This document shows positions 54,771 through 64,000 of a stretch of 64,000 nt of DNA, one piece after another. Both the position numbers and the translations under genes were made by a program. A model generated the notes under the pieces. The model did not search any database and was not told the origin of the DNA. It worked only from the letters and a program-made list of their open reading frames with translations. The stretch lies in NCBI RefSeq assembly GCF_003412465.1, contig NZ_QTJV01000004.1, forward strand, positions 806,001 through 870,000, given 5' to 3'. The stretch comes from Chitinophaga silvisoli (GTDB lineage: Bacteria; Bacteroidota; Bacteroidia; Chitinophagales; Chitinophagaceae). The stretch's first letter is position 1. Every line of letters starts with the position of its first letter.

Positions 54771-55883
54771 TCACCTTATATGCACCATCCCATCCTGCCA
54801 ATAATAATCAATCCCATTCGTTGCCGTCAGCCCCTTCATCAATTCTTCTACCGGGCGATTTCTATCTATCAAACCAGAAAAACGCTTCTCTCCTACTTCC
54901 TTATTATCCATCGCCATTTCCACTCCAAACAACCTTGGGATTACCTTACATACATCTGCCATCCTTACATTATTCATCACAAACTTCCCTTCCCTCCAAC
55001 TCAGTGTCTCATACTCATCGAACCTCTCCACGCTAATCTGCCCATCGGCTACAGCTTCTTCACCAGGGTTCAAAAGCACACTATCCTGCTTGCTTACCAG
55101 CCTTACAGCCCCCTCCACCAACGCAACCTTCTCCTTCTTATTATCATATGTATTTACATTAAAGGCAGTTCCCAAAACTTGTATATTGGATGCCGGCAAG
55201 TGTACAGTAAAAGGCCGCTTTGCATCCTTTTTAACTTCTAAATATGCTTCTCCTTCTACAAATATTTCCCTGGACTGATTACCAAAATTCAAAGGAAATC
55301 GCAACTTACTCGCTGCATTCAATTGTACCACCGTTCCATCTGATAAAGTAATGGTATAATCCTTGCCCGAAGGCACATACAGCACAGCAAACTGATTATT
55401 CAATTCCGCAGCCGTTTGATAACTCATGCGTTTATGACTATTATTAATGCGTACACCTCCTGCACTGACATCTCCCCGGGCCTCTTCCAATGCAACCCGT
55501 TGTCCTCCAGGTAACAGCAATTGAACTTTATTTAAACTGATACTCTCCTGTTTTTTTCCACCAAGCAACCACACCGTACCTGCAATAAATCCAAACATGA
55601 TGGCAGCCACAGCAACACCTTTCCAAATACTCCTTTTGCGATGATCCCTCACCTTATCCAATACCCTTTCTGCAAAATCTGCAGCACTATTCCTTGCGAG
55701 GTATTCCCTTACCTCCGGGGTGTTCATCTCCTCCCACATTTTTCTCGCCATTGCATTTCTACCCAACTCCGCATATAATAATTCTTTCTCGGCTACCGTA
55801 ATGGTACCAAGCATCTCCTTAAAGACCAGCTGACGTATTTCCTCCTGTTTATCGTCCATATCATCATTAATAAGTAAAAACAA
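54771..55883 (-). CDS. FecR-family anti-sigma factor
   Basis: 370 residues; the likely start is ATG 55859 (MDDKQ...), as the upstream start adds 8 unlikely residues. N-terminal cytoplasmic helical part (about 1-80), a membrane helix at about 85-105 (AVAAIMFGFIAGTVWLL), and a periplasmic FecR beta-domain (about 120-270, with DGTVVQLNAASKLRFP). The C-terminal region (about 290-370) is the DUF4974-type domain. It receives a signal from the SusC N-terminal STN domain and releases the sigma factor encoded upstream. Confidence 0.93.
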   Translation of the reverse strand: MFLLINDDMDDKQEEIRQLVFKEMLGTITVAEKELLYAELGRNAMARKMWEEMNTPEVREYLARNSAADFAERVLDKVRDHRKRSIWKGVAVAAIMFGFIAGTVWLLGGKKQESISLNKVQLLLPGGQRVALEEARGDVSAGGVRINNSHKRMSYQTAAELNNQFAVLYVPSGKDYTITLSDGTVVQLNAASKLRFPLNFGNQSREIFVEGEAYLEVKKDAKRPFTVHLPASNIQVLGTAFNVNTYDNKKEKVALVEGAVRLVSKQDSVLLNPGEEAVADGQISVERFDEYETLSWREGKFVMNNVRMADVCKVIPRLFGVEMAMDNKEVGEKRFSGLIDRNRPVEELMKGLTATNGIDYYWQDGMVHIR

Positions 55884-55909
55884 TTGAAAAAGTAATGTGC
55901 TTCAAACGC

Positions 55910-56452
55910 TTATTTCGAGGTATGCAATACCTGTCGCAAAATCTTCAGGGCTTTGCTGATATTATTTTTCACTACCTGTAAACTGATATTCTGTTCGGTT
56001 GCGATCGCTTTCTGATTTTTATCATCCAGATAAGATAGGATAAATGATTTACGTGCAGCAGGTGGTATTGCATTAATAGCATGGTGTAAACGCTTACCCA
56101 GCTCTTCATTTTCGAAAGGCTGTAAACGAATACTTGGCTCCAGGAAATAATCATATTGTGCCTGACGCTTAGCCCGCACATTTTTCTTTTTCAGATAAAT
56201 AATGCTCTCATTACGGGTAGCCCTTTGCAAATAGGCGGCAAGAGAAGGCTTTAATTCTATGGTAGCACGAAGCTGCCAAAACCGGATCCATACTTCCTGA
56301 ACAATATCCTCCGCCTCCTGGAAATCTTTCAATATATAATACGCCTCCAATATCATCGCCGGCTGATATAAACATACCAGCTCTTTTAAAGCAGCCTCAT
56401 CATGTTGCTTTAACCTATTTAATAAGAAATCCTCCTGATTGCTAACTTCCAT
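55910..56452 (-). CDS. ECF-type RNA polymerase sigma factor
   Basis: 180 residues. Region 2 includes EAYYILKDFQEAEDIVQEVW, and region 4 includes AINAIPPAARKSFILSYLD, with KAIATEQNISLQVVKNNIS. It is the FecI-like class paired with FecR, which follows 26 bp downstream in the same orientation. The divergent SusC gene carries an STN domain, so the expected circuit is SusC-STN to FecR to sigma to the SusCD-TlpA operon. Confidence 0.93.
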   Translation of the reverse strand: MEVSNQEDFLLNRLKQHDEAALKELVCLYQPAMILEAYYILKDFQEAEDIVQEVWIRFWQLRATIELKPSLAAYLQRATRNESIIYLKKKNVRAKRQAQYDYFLEPSIRLQPFENEELGKRLHHAINAIPPAARKSFILSYLDDKNQKAIATEQNISLQVVKNNISKALKILRQVLHTSK

Positions 56453-56981
56453 AACATATACCCGATATATAATAGATTTTCATTGACTGCCTAATGGCAG
56501 ACACAATTCAAAATGGTAATTTTAGAAGGAAAATCTACTTGAAGATTAATTGCACCCCGAAACGAATAATATTATTCTTAAGTTAAGATTTTTAAACCAT
56601 CCCAAAAAACAAAACTAATAATTGAAACAGAATTTATAGCAATACAATAATTAATATATATGAGTTTTAATACTCAAACATTTCACAAAAAATAAATTTT
56701 ACACCGGCAGGTTACTTTTTTATAAAAATTTACTTTAAAAAGCTAGAGGGGACAAAAGTCATGTGAAGGTATTATAAACCATGCCTTTCAAAGAATGTTA
56801 TCTACAAGATAATTCCCGATTGCCTTTAAAAAGACACACGTTAGTACAACCAAAATTCACCGGCAATAATGCCGGTTTGACTGTATATGCCTAATCATAG
56901 CCAGCAAGCAACATCAATTGCACCAGGGTTATATTAGCCAATTCTGATCAACCATTTTAGAACAAAAATCGCTGTACTATT
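56453..56981. other. Divergent intergenic region upstream of the SusC operon
   Basis: 529 bp, AT-rich, with no gene seen. A hairpin (accggca / tgccggt with a 4-nt loop) lies at 56859-56876 in the probable leader of the SusC transcript. The sigma-dependent promoter is expected here but I cannot place it. Confidence 0.5.
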
Positions 56982-59900
56982 ATGTCCAAACATCTCAAAC
57001 CGAGCCTGGTCTGCCTTTACCTTGTCTTGACGATTTCTGTAAGTCTGCCAGCAAAGGCGCAGACAAACAGAAACCCTACAGCTGTCACAATGAATGTCAA
57101 AAATGCATCTTTATCCTACATCATTCGACAAATCACAAAATTAACTGGTATCATTATTTATTTCCAGGACGAAGATCTCAACACTTTTACACATGTGACT
57201 GTTCAGGTTCAAAACAAACCAATTTCCGACCTTTTTCATGAGCTATTGGATTCCCGCGGTTTAGCCTGGACTGACGTAAGTACTAATGTGATTGCTATCA
57301 GGAAAAATCAACAAACGGATAAGCAACCCATTTCTCCTTCCGACACCTCCTTCAATATTTCCGGTCATGTTACCGATGTCAACAACAATGCCCTGATAGG
57401 GGCTTCAGTTGCCATCAAGGGCTCCGGCAGAGGTGCCATCACCGATTTGAATGGTCGCTTCTCTATCAGGGGAGCCCGCCCGGATGATAAGCTCATCGTT
57501 ACTTATACTGGATATTTAACTAAGGAAATCTTTCTCGGTGGGAATAAAACAATAAACATCACACTCTCCATCGCAGAAAACAAACTTGATGAAACTGTTG
57601 TCATCGCCTACGGCACCACCACCCAACGCGTGAATACAGGTACGGTTGCCAAAGTAAAAGCCGAGGAAATCGAAACGCAACCTGTCAGCAACCCCTTAGC
57701 CGCACTGGAAGGGAGAGTTTCAGGTATGGTCATCACTCAAAGTAATGGAAACGCAGGTGGTGCTGTAAATATCCAAATCAGGGGTAATAACTCCATTTCA
57801 CAAGGTAGTGCGCCCCTGTTTCTTATCGATGGCGTACCGTTTTCTAATAGCTATGCCGGTGCACAGGAGGTTACCCTCTTGAGCGCAAATGGTGGTCAAA
57901 GCCCCTTCGCCAGTATCAATCCGGCGGACATTGAATCTATAGAAATATTGAAAGATGCAGATGCCACCGCTATTTACGGGAGCAGGGGTGCAAATGGTGT
58001 TGTGCTGATCACCACCAAAAAAGGCCATGCCGGCCGCACAAAAGTAGATGCAAATATCTATTCCGGTATAGGCCATGTGACCAACATGATAAAAATGCTC
58101 AATACGCCCCAATACCTTCAAATGCGCCGGGAAGCCTATAAAAATGATGGCCTTACTCCATCAGGAGCAGCTGCCAGAGATTTGTTACTGTGGGATACCA
58201 CAAGGTATACAGACTGGCAAAAAGAATTAATTGGTAACACGTCTCATATCACCAACGGCAATATTACCTTATCAGGAGGAAATGAAAACACCCAATTTTT
58301 AATTGGAGCAAATTATAACCATCAAACAACCGTCTATCCCACCAGCCTTGCTGATAACCGTGGAGGCGGCTATTTTAATTTAACGCACCGTTCGGGCAAC
58401 AATAAGTTTTCCGCCTCCTTAAATACTTCATATACCAACGACAAAAACGAATTGCCCACCCTGGACCTGACCAACCTTATTATGTTACTGCCCAACAATC
58501 CATCACTCTACGATAGCCTGGGCAGATTAAGCTGGTCAGAAAAAGGCGGCACCTTCAATAATCCCTTAGCATACCTGGTCAGTAAGAATAAAACAGTTAC
58601 CAATAACCTGATCAGTTCTGCTAATTTAAAATATAATATCATTCCGGGCCTGGACCTGAAAGTAAATGGTGGTTTCAATTTCCTGCAAGTGAATCAATTG
58701 TTTACCAACCCCGTCAAAGCGCAAAATCCCAACCTCTTTCCAGTTGCTTCAGCTACATTTGGCAACACATCCACCACGACATGGATTATCGAACCGCAGT
58801 TGAACTATTCTTTCAATATCAATAACAGTAAGATCGATTTCCTCTTAGGTAGCACCATTCAAAAAACCTTAACCGACCAAAGCAGGATATTGGCTTCCGG
58901 CTTCCCGAATGATGAACTCATTACAGCTGCAGCATTTGCGACATCTGTTACCTCGTATACTAATATCATTGATTACAGATACCAGGCATTTTTTGGCAGA
59001 GCCACCTACAACCTGAAAGGTAAATATCTTGTCAACCTCACGGCCCGGAGAGATGGCAGCAGCCGGTTCGGTCCGGGGAAACAATTTAATACCTTCGGGG
59101 CTCTTGGCCTTGGCTGGGTATTCAGTGAAGAACAGTTTATTAAAAACAGCTTATCTTTCCTGAGTTATGGAAAAATAAGAGGAAGCTATGGTATTACAGG
59201 GAATGACCAAATTGGAGATTACCAGTACCGCGATAACTATACGAACAGTTATTACCCATACCAGGGAGAGTCCGGCTACATCCCTTCCCGCCTTTTTAAC
59301 TCCGACTATGCATGGGAAAGAAATAAAAAAATTGAAGGCGCACTGGAACTGGGTTTCATCGATAATCGAATTTTATTGAATGTCAATTATTACCGCAACA
59401 GGAGCAATAATCAACTGATTAATTATAAACTCCCTGCCCAAACGGGATTTACCGACATTCTGAAGAACTTTGATGCCACCGTTCAAAATACCGGTTGGGA
59501 GTTTGAGCTGAGCAGCACCAACATCCAACACCAGGCGATCAGGTGGAGTACCTCACTGAATCTTACCATCCCCAAAAATAAACTGGTCGCTTTCCCAGGT
59601 CTGGAAAACTCGACCTACGCAAATACCCTGGTTATCGGCCAACCTATTGGCATCGTTAAAACCATCGATTTCAAAGGGGTAGATCCCACTACAGGTATCT
59701 ATGAGTTTAACGGTACTAACATTCCAAATGACCAGGTAAAAATCAATAACCTGGCACCCAGGTTATACGGTGGAATCATTAATAACATCAGCTATAAGAA
59801 CTTTGACCTGAGCTTCTTATTCCAACTGGTAGTAAAAGATGGCTACAGTTATAACCAAATCAATCCACCAGGCACCAGGAATAACCAACCAATAGAAGTA

Positions 59901-60239
59901 TTGAACAGATGGCAAAAGAAAGGCGATGAAACTAATATTCAACGATATACCATCACTGGTAGCGCCTTCACTGCTTATGTTAATTTCCTACAATACTCCG
60001 ATGGAACTATAGCAAATGCATCCTACGTGCGACTCAAAAATACCTACCTCTCTTATTCACTACCGGCTACGCTATCGAAGAAAATTGGGATACAAATGCT
60101 AAAAGTATACCTGCAGGGGCAGAACCTCCTGACCTTCACAAAATATAAAGGACTGGATCCGGAGACAAACACCTTTGTTGGATCCAATTCGCTGCCCACA
60201 ATGCGCGTATGGAGTGCAGGATTACAAGTGTCGCTTTAA
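56982..60239 (+). CDS. SusC-family TonB-dependent receptor with STN signalling domain
   Basis: 1085 residues, complete. Signal peptide about 1-27 (AKAQ). STN (secretin/TonB short N-terminal) domain about 50-110, a carboxypeptidase-like domain about 123-205 (FNISGHVTDVNNNALIGASV), TonB box and plug about 210-335 (DETVVIAYGTTTQRVNTGTV, then DIESIEILKDADATAIYGSR), then a barrel ending in LQVSL. The STN domain is the hallmark of transducers that signal to FecR, and the FecR/sigma genes lie just upstream, divergent. The substrate is unknown. Confidence 0.97.
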   Translation: MSKHLKPSLVCLYLVLTISVSLPAKAQTNRNPTAVTMNVKNASLSYIIRQITKLTGIIIYFQDEDLNTFTHVTVQVQNKPISDLFHELLDSRGLAWTDVSTNVIAIRKNQQTDKQPISPSDTSFNISGHVTDVNNNALIGASVAIKGSGRGAITDLNGRFSIRGARPDDKLIVTYTGYLTKEIFLGGNKTINITLSIAENKLDETVVIAYGTTTQRVNTGTVAKVKAEEIETQPVSNPLAALEGRVSGMVITQSNGNAGGAVNIQIRGNNSISQGSAPLFLIDGVPFSNSYAGAQEVTLLSANGGQSPFASINPADIESIEILKDADATAIYGSRGANGVVLITTKKGHAGRTKVDANIYSGIGHVTNMIKMLNTPQYLQMRREAYKNDGLTPSGAAARDLLLWDTTRYTDWQKELIGNTSHITNGNITLSGGNENTQFLIGANYNHQTTVYPTSLADNRGGGYFNLTHRSGNNKFSASLNTSYTNDKNELPTLDLTNLIMLLPNNPSLYDSLGRLSWSEKGGTFNNPLAYLVSKNKTVTNNLISSANLKYNIIPGLDLKVNGGFNFLQVNQLFTNPVKAQNPNLFPVASATFGNTSTTTWIIEPQLNYSFNINNSKIDFLLGSTIQKTLTDQSRILASGFPNDELITAAAFATSVTSYTNIIDYRYQAFFGRATYNLKGKYLVNLTARRDGSSRFGPGKQFNTFGALGLGWVFSEEQFIKNSLSFLSYGKIRGSYGITGNDQIGDYQYRDNYTNSYYPYQGESGYIPSRLFNSDYAWERNKKIEGALELGFIDNRILLNVNYYRNRSNNQLINYKLPAQTGFTDILKNFDATVQNTGWEFELSSTNIQHQAIRWSTSLNLTIPKNKLVAFPGLENSTYANTLVIGQPIGIVKTIDFKGVDPTTGIYEFNGTNIPNDQVKINNLAPRLYGGIINNISYKNFDLSFLFQLVVKDGYSYNQINPPGTRNNQPIEVLNRWQKKGDETNIQRYTITGSAFTAYVNFLQYSDGTIANASYVRLKNTYLSYSLPATLSKKIGIQMLKVYLQGQNLLTFTKYKGLDPETNTFVGSNSLPTMRVWSAGLQVSL

Positions 60240-60268
60240 ACATTAATGATTATTAAACAGGTATTAAC

Positions 60269-61636
60269 ATGATCACTATACATAGAAAATATTATCTTTT
60301 CATGCTGCTTGCAATCCTTACAAGCTGCAAAAAATTCCTGGAAGTCGCTCCTCCCAATGACAAACTGGAAACCTCTTCCGTCTTCGCAGACAGCACAAGT
60401 GCAGCCCATGCAATCATTGCGATTTACAGTCAGCTGACCAGTGGTAACCTTGGCCTGCTTGGACAAAAATCAATTACCGCCGGCCTTGCAGCTGACGAAC
60501 TATATTTTACAGGTAATAATGACTCTTATACAAATTTCCAGGACAACAACCTTCAGATTAACAATAGCCAACTGAATGATATCTGGACAGACCTCTATGC
60601 ACAAATATATAGGGCAAATGCTGCCTATGAAGGGGTAAATAGCTCCAGTGGTATTATCCCTTCTGCCAAAGCAAAATTAAAAGCGGAAGCTTTGTTCATA
60701 AGAGCCTTCTGCTACTTCTACCTGGTTAATTACTGGGGAGATGTTCCGCTTATTACAAGTACTGCCTATCAATCCAATGCAATCAAAGGCAGAAGCGCCG
60801 TCACTGAAGTCTATGCCCAAATCATTTCAGACCTGGTGACTGCCCAGGCAGACCTACCGGAAGACTACCCTACTGCTGACAGGGGAAGACCTAATAAATG
60901 GGCCGCTGCAGCACTCCTTGCCCGTACCTATCTATATACCAAAGACTACACCAATGCAAGTATAATTGCCACCAACATTATCAATCAATCTGGCATGTAC
61001 AATCTTGCTGACCTAAACCTGGTATTTAAAAAGGAAAGTAGCGAAACCATCTGGCAAATCGTACCCGTGACGGGGTATACAAATTCCTGGGATGCTACCA
61101 TCTTTATTCCATACCCGGATCAGGTTCCCACCTTTGCACTAAGAGATTCTCTGGTTCATTCATTTGAATCAGCTGACAAAAGGAAATCTTCCTGGATCAA
61201 TAGCACAACGGTTAATAATTCCACCTATAGCTATCCATACAAATACCAGGTACAGCAAGCAAGCGATATTACGGAATGTGACATCATATTCCGCCTGGGA
61301 GAAATCTACCTGATCAGGGCAGAAGCAAATATTGCTGCGGGTAAACTTGCAGATGGAGAGGCAGACATTAATACAATCCGTAGCAGAGCAGGATTGGCCG
61401 GTATAAATATCGGTTCCAAAGAGGATGGCTTACAGGCATTGGAAACAGAACGTATCCATGAATTATTTGCTGAATGGGGAAACAGGTGGCTGGACCTGAA
61501 AAGATGGAATACTGCAGACCAGGTTTTACCAGCAATCAAAGGGAATAACTGGCAATCTACCGATGTATTATGGCCCATTCCTGCCCAACAAATCCTGTTG
61601 AATAAAAGCCTTAGTCAAAATAATGGTTACTTCTAA
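60269..61636 (+). CDS. SusD-family outer membrane lipoprotein
   Basis: 455 residues with a lipobox (LTSC at about 15-18). SusD-like helical repeats throughout: IRAFCYFYLVNYWGDVPLI, GRPNKWAAAALLARTYLYTK, IYLIRAEANI and IRSRAGLAGI near the C-terminus. It starts 29 bp after SusC, forming the ligand-binding partner of that transporter. The TlpA-like gene overlaps or follows immediately. Confidence 0.95.
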   Translation: MITIHRKYYLFMLLAILTSCKKFLEVAPPNDKLETSSVFADSTSAAHAIIAIYSQLTSGNLGLLGQKSITAGLAADELYFTGNNDSYTNFQDNNLQINNSQLNDIWTDLYAQIYRANAAYEGVNSSSGIIPSAKAKLKAEALFIRAFCYFYLVNYWGDVPLITSTAYQSNAIKGRSAVTEVYAQIISDLVTAQADLPEDYPTADRGRPNKWAAAALLARTYLYTKDYTNASIIATNIINQSGMYNLADLNLVFKKESSETIWQIVPVTGYTNSWDATIFIPYPDQVPTFALRDSLVHSFESADKRKSSWINSTTVNNSTYSYPYKYQVQQASDITECDIIFRLGEIYLIRAEANIAAGKLADGEADINTIRSRAGLAGINIGSKEDGLQALETERIHELFAEWGNRWLDLKRWNTADQVLPAIKGNNWQSTDVLWPIPAQQILLNKSLSQNNGYF

Positions 61637-61646
61637 ATCTACTTAT

Positions 61647-62975
61647 ATGCGTACAATTATTTTAGGAATGCTGTTAGTGTTTGTATTCAAAACAACTATC
61701 GCTGCTCCCCAACTCAAAGTAGGTGACAAAGTTCCTGATATATTATTTAACGACCTTATAAACTATAAATCCACTAAAGCTAAATTATCAGACTTTAATG
61801 GGAAATATATACTCATTGATTTCTGGGCAACATGGTGTGCTCCTTGTGTAGCCAGTTTCCCGAAACTGAATAAATTCCAAAAAGACAATAATGAAAAGCT
61901 TCAAATCATACTGGTTGCACAAGATGATAAACACCTAGTGACCGAGTTTTTCGACAGCCGGTCGGGATTGAATATTCCAAGTGAGGTTATTAGCCCAAAT
62001 GACAAAAACAACACAATAACCAGGTTGTTTCCACATACATCTGTTCCTCATTATATATGGATAAACAAGGAAGGATACATAATAGGTATTACTGGTGCTG
62101 AACAGGCAAGTGAAGAAAACCTGAAGAAATTTGTAGACGGTGATGAACTCAGCCTTGAAAATAAAAGAGAGCAATTTGTGACACCCCCAAACTATAATGG
62201 TTTAGTGATTGACAGTGTTGAAAAAATATATGGGGAAAACAGGGTATCGTTCAATCCATTAGTGCAGTTCCAATCAGTTATTACCAAATATGATGAAAGG
62301 GTTTCACCTGGTGTATCCAGGAATGTAATTCCGGGACAGCCAAAAATGATTGATATCAGGCGCTTTCCAATTCCATCATTATATAGCATTGCTTACCTTG
62401 GACTGGAAAACTATCCCTCCTTTACTAAAATATATGAATTTCATGATTCTACCATATTGGAACCAGTAGGTGTATCCATGAACAAAAGGAATGACTGGGA
62501 AAAATCCAATACTTATTCCTACAGGTTAATCATGGCACCCGATACTGACAGTGCGCAATTTATGGCGACCATGCAGCGGGACATAAGCAATCATTTTAAT
62601 TATACCGCTGCCATTGAAAAACGGAAAATTAAATGCTATGTTGTAAGATCAAATGGAGACACATCAATTCTTAAATCAAAGGGAGGGGAGACCTCTTATA
62701 ATGCTTCTGTATATTTTATACACTTGAGTAATTCAAGCATGAGTGACTTCATATTTGCATTGAGCAAGTACAGCAATCTTACCAAATCGGGCAATTGGCA
62801 TATGCCCAATATTCCAATAATTGACGAAACAGGTTATAAAGGAAAGATAGACATTATATTCAATGCTAATTTAAAGGATCCTGAAGAAATCAGGAATGAA
62901 CTTAAAAAACATCATCTGCAGTTGGAACTACAATACCGGGAAATAAACTGCCTGGTTATCAAAGATAAATTATAA
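61647..62975 (+). CDS. TlpA-like thioredoxin-fold protein with DUF3738-like C-terminal domain
   Basis: 442 residues from ATG 61647, 10 bp after the SusD stop; it has a signal peptide (about 1-20). An in-frame ATG at 61623 overlaps SusD but adds 8 non-signal residues. Residues 25-160 are a TlpA/AhpC-TSA thioredoxin fold with active site WATWCAPC (Cys64, Cys67). The C-terminal 250 residues contain an alpha/beta domain resembling the DUF3738 family (YSYRLIMAPDTDSAQ..., ending QYREINCLVIKD). Possibly it keeps secreted cysteines reduced for the adjacent transport system. It closes the SusCD operon with a strong terminator. Confidence 0.85.
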   Translation: MRTIILGMLLVFVFKTTIAAPQLKVGDKVPDILFNDLINYKSTKAKLSDFNGKYILIDFWATWCAPCVASFPKLNKFQKDNNEKLQIILVAQDDKHLVTEFFDSRSGLNIPSEVISPNDKNNTITRLFPHTSVPHYIWINKEGYIIGITGAEQASEENLKKFVDGDELSLENKREQFVTPPNYNGLVIDSVEKIYGENRVSFNPLVQFQSVITKYDERVSPGVSRNVIPGQPKMIDIRRFPIPSLYSIAYLGLENYPSFTKIYEFHDSTILEPVGVSMNKRNDWEKSNTYSYRLIMAPDTDSAQFMATMQRDISNHFNYTAAIEKRKIKCYVVRSNGDTSILKSKGGETSYNASVYFIHLSNSSMSDFIFALSKYSNLTKSGNWHMPNIPIIDETGYKGKIDIIFNANLKDPEEIRNELKKHHLQLELQYREINCLVIKDKL

Positions 62976-62980
62976 TAAAA

Positions 62981-63004
62981 AAGCGCCGGTAATCCGGCGC
63001 TTTT
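62981..63004. terminator. Strong bidirectional terminator
   Basis: aaaagcgccgg / ccggcgctttt stem with a 4-nt loop, A and T tracts on both sides, 5 bp after the TlpA gene stop and just after the stop of the convergent gene at 63011. Confidence 0.92.
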
Positions 63005-63010
63005 CATTAC

Positions 63011-63238
63011 TTATAATGCATAATATTTAACCTGATCATAAGTGCTTGCACCTTGAGTGAAATGGTAAGCACAAGGATTGGCAGAACCATTAGGGCACAT
63101 TGCAGTAGCCTGAGCTTCAGTAATTGGAGTACCAGTACCAGTAGGATTCAGATACCAACCAGTTGCTACTCTAGAACCAGCAAATGCAGAACCAATAGCG
63201 AATACTACAGCGATAGCTGTCATCATATGTTTTTTCAT
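63011..63238 (-). CDS. Small secreted protein, DUF6520-like
   Basis: 75 residues from ATG 63238, which begins a clear signal peptide (KKHMMTAIAVVFAIGSAFA). The mature part is Gly/Thr/Ala rich, with SRVATGWYLNPTGTGTPITE and two Cys in TAMCPNGSANPCAYHF. It matches the DUF6520 pattern (short Bacteroidota secreted peptide). Function unknown. Confidence 0.65.
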   Translation of the reverse strand: MKKHMMTAIAVVFAIGSAFAGSRVATGWYLNPTGTGTPITEAQATAMCPNGSANPCAYHFTQGASTYDQVKYYAL

Positions 63239-63341
63239 GGCTTTAATACCTTTTAGAATCAAAAGGCAAAAACTTTAAATGGTTAACTAATTCCTACTCT
63301 TTTATACAGGTTTTCGGATTCCCCTTTTATGCGCATATCTT

Positions 63342-64000
63342 TTAGAGACTGTATATGGAAAGTCTGCTATTACTCAATAAGTATAATTTCTGATCACGTA
63401 CTACCCAGTTTCGGATACCATCCTTCACACCTTTCAATTGAAAACTGCCTATATATGTTCCGTCTTTGCCATCATAACGGTCTATTACTACGGCTTCATT
63501 AAAATCAATCAAATTCTGATTATCTGATCTCACACCGGATTGTACATACAAAATTCCATTTTCAAAAGAAGCACTTTGATTTACAAATTGTACAGGTGCG
63601 TTATTCGTAATTATTCCATCCGTTTGATATCCAAACTTGTTTGTTTGAAACAGGTTGGTCGCGAAAGTATCTATACTGTGAGACACCTTTAAAACCTGCC
63701 CGCTTGTATCAAATAATGTGATCCTGTTACTGTTATGTTCAACATATGCCAGCGTTCCGTTTACATGATCAAAAACCAGTTCTCCATCGGTAGAAAGCCC
63801 ACCATCTGTCTTATTATCAGTGATCTTCATTTTTCCGTAAAATTGCTCTGTTTGAAGATCATACTTATAAAATGACTGATCTTTTTCTCCATTGACAAAC
63901 TTCCTCAAAAAAACCTTTTCCGGTGAAATTGAAACAAATCTGGTAAAGAGTTCTGGCGATTGATGCACCTCCATTTTATGTGTAAGCCGATTTCCCGTAA
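63342..64000 (-). CDS. Partial 6-bladed beta-propeller-like (BF3164/TolB-type) protein
   Basis: About 220 residues at the C-terminus of a gene whose 5' end lies beyond 64000; an ATG at 63974 exists but the frame is open through to the edge (TGNRLTHK... precedes it). Repeating beta strands with Gly/Asp turns (FVSISPEKVFLRKFVNG, GGLSTDGELVFDHVNGTLAY, NWVVRDQKLYLLSNSRLSIY) suggest a beta-propeller. It is likely a lipoprotein of the TolB-like 6-blade propeller type, but this is inferred. Confidence 0.55.
   Translation of the reverse strand, partial: TGNRLTHKMEVHQSPELFTRFVSISPEKVFLRKFVNGEKDQSFYKYDLQTEQFYGKMKITDNKTDGGLSTDGELVFDHVNGTLAYVEHNSNRITLFDTSGQVLKVSHSIDTFATNLFQTNKFGYQTDGIITNNAPVQFVNQSASFENGILYVQSGVRSDNQNLIDFNEAVVIDRYDGKDGTYIGSFQLKGVKDGIRNWVVRDQKLYLLSNSRLSIYSL

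Overview
The window looks like a chromosomal segment of a Bacteroidota bacterium, most likely a Chitinophaga-like member of the Chitinophagaceae. The basis is two SusC/SusD nutrient-uptake loci, an ECF sigma/FecR pair, Bacteroidota-only families (putative DUF6232, DUF4236, DUF6520), FecR and outer-membrane receptor types, promoters of the TAnnTTTG kind, and moderate GC. The species is inferred from gene content, not from any search. No rRNA, tRNA, IS element or CRISPR array was recognised.

Layout. 1-5.6 kb: the end of a SusC gene, its SusD, and a fused GDPD-like/alkaline phosphatase, closed by a terminator. 5.8-9.1 kb: two small genes and a GH2 glycosidase. 9.3-15.2 kb (minus strand): a run of four-helix membrane paralogues (four intact, one decayed), a degenerate GyrB/ParE-like protein with a membrane partner, and two small proteins. 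15.4-20.3 kb: an M28 peptidase, a PepSY membrane protein, a DUF4236 protein and a tiny Cys-rich lipoprotein. 20.5-22.4 kb: a caspase-like protease overlapping a TIR-TM-FGE fusion. 22.7-25.6 kb: a four-gene two-component operon plus a small membrane protein. 25.8-29.3 kb: a hypothetical, a dead XRE gene, a membrane-anchored ATPase and a PAS-LuxR regulator. 29.8-32.9 kb: a trypsin-like/STAND protein. 33.7-40.8 kb (minus strand): a five-gene operon encoding an apparently inactive STAND, a tandem SPFH-like protein, a TIR protein, a DRHyd/TPR-S protein and a ThsB-like TIR protein. 41.4-47.3 kb: a divergent type I restriction-modification locus ordered R-S-M. 47.7-50.1 kb: a second GH2 glycosidase. 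50.5-52 kb: a DUF6232-like pair and a small gene. 52-63 kb: an outer-membrane barrel receptor, FecR, ECF sigma factor, and a SusC(STN)/SusD/TlpA operon. 63-64 kb: a DUF6520-like peptide and a partial propeller protein.

How the genes work together. The ends of the window are nutrient-acquisition loci. The middle (about 9-47 kb) is an accessory region rich in conflict and immunity domains: caspase, several TIR-fold enzymes, STAND NTPases, FGE, SPFH and restriction-modification. The 33.7-40.8 kb operon is the best candidate for an undescribed multi-protein defence system.

A second striking property is a set of unrelated tandem-repeat arrays lying immediately downstream of genes. In at least five cases the first repeat copy is the last few codons plus the stop codon of the upstream gene, so each array appears to have grown out of a gene's 3' end.
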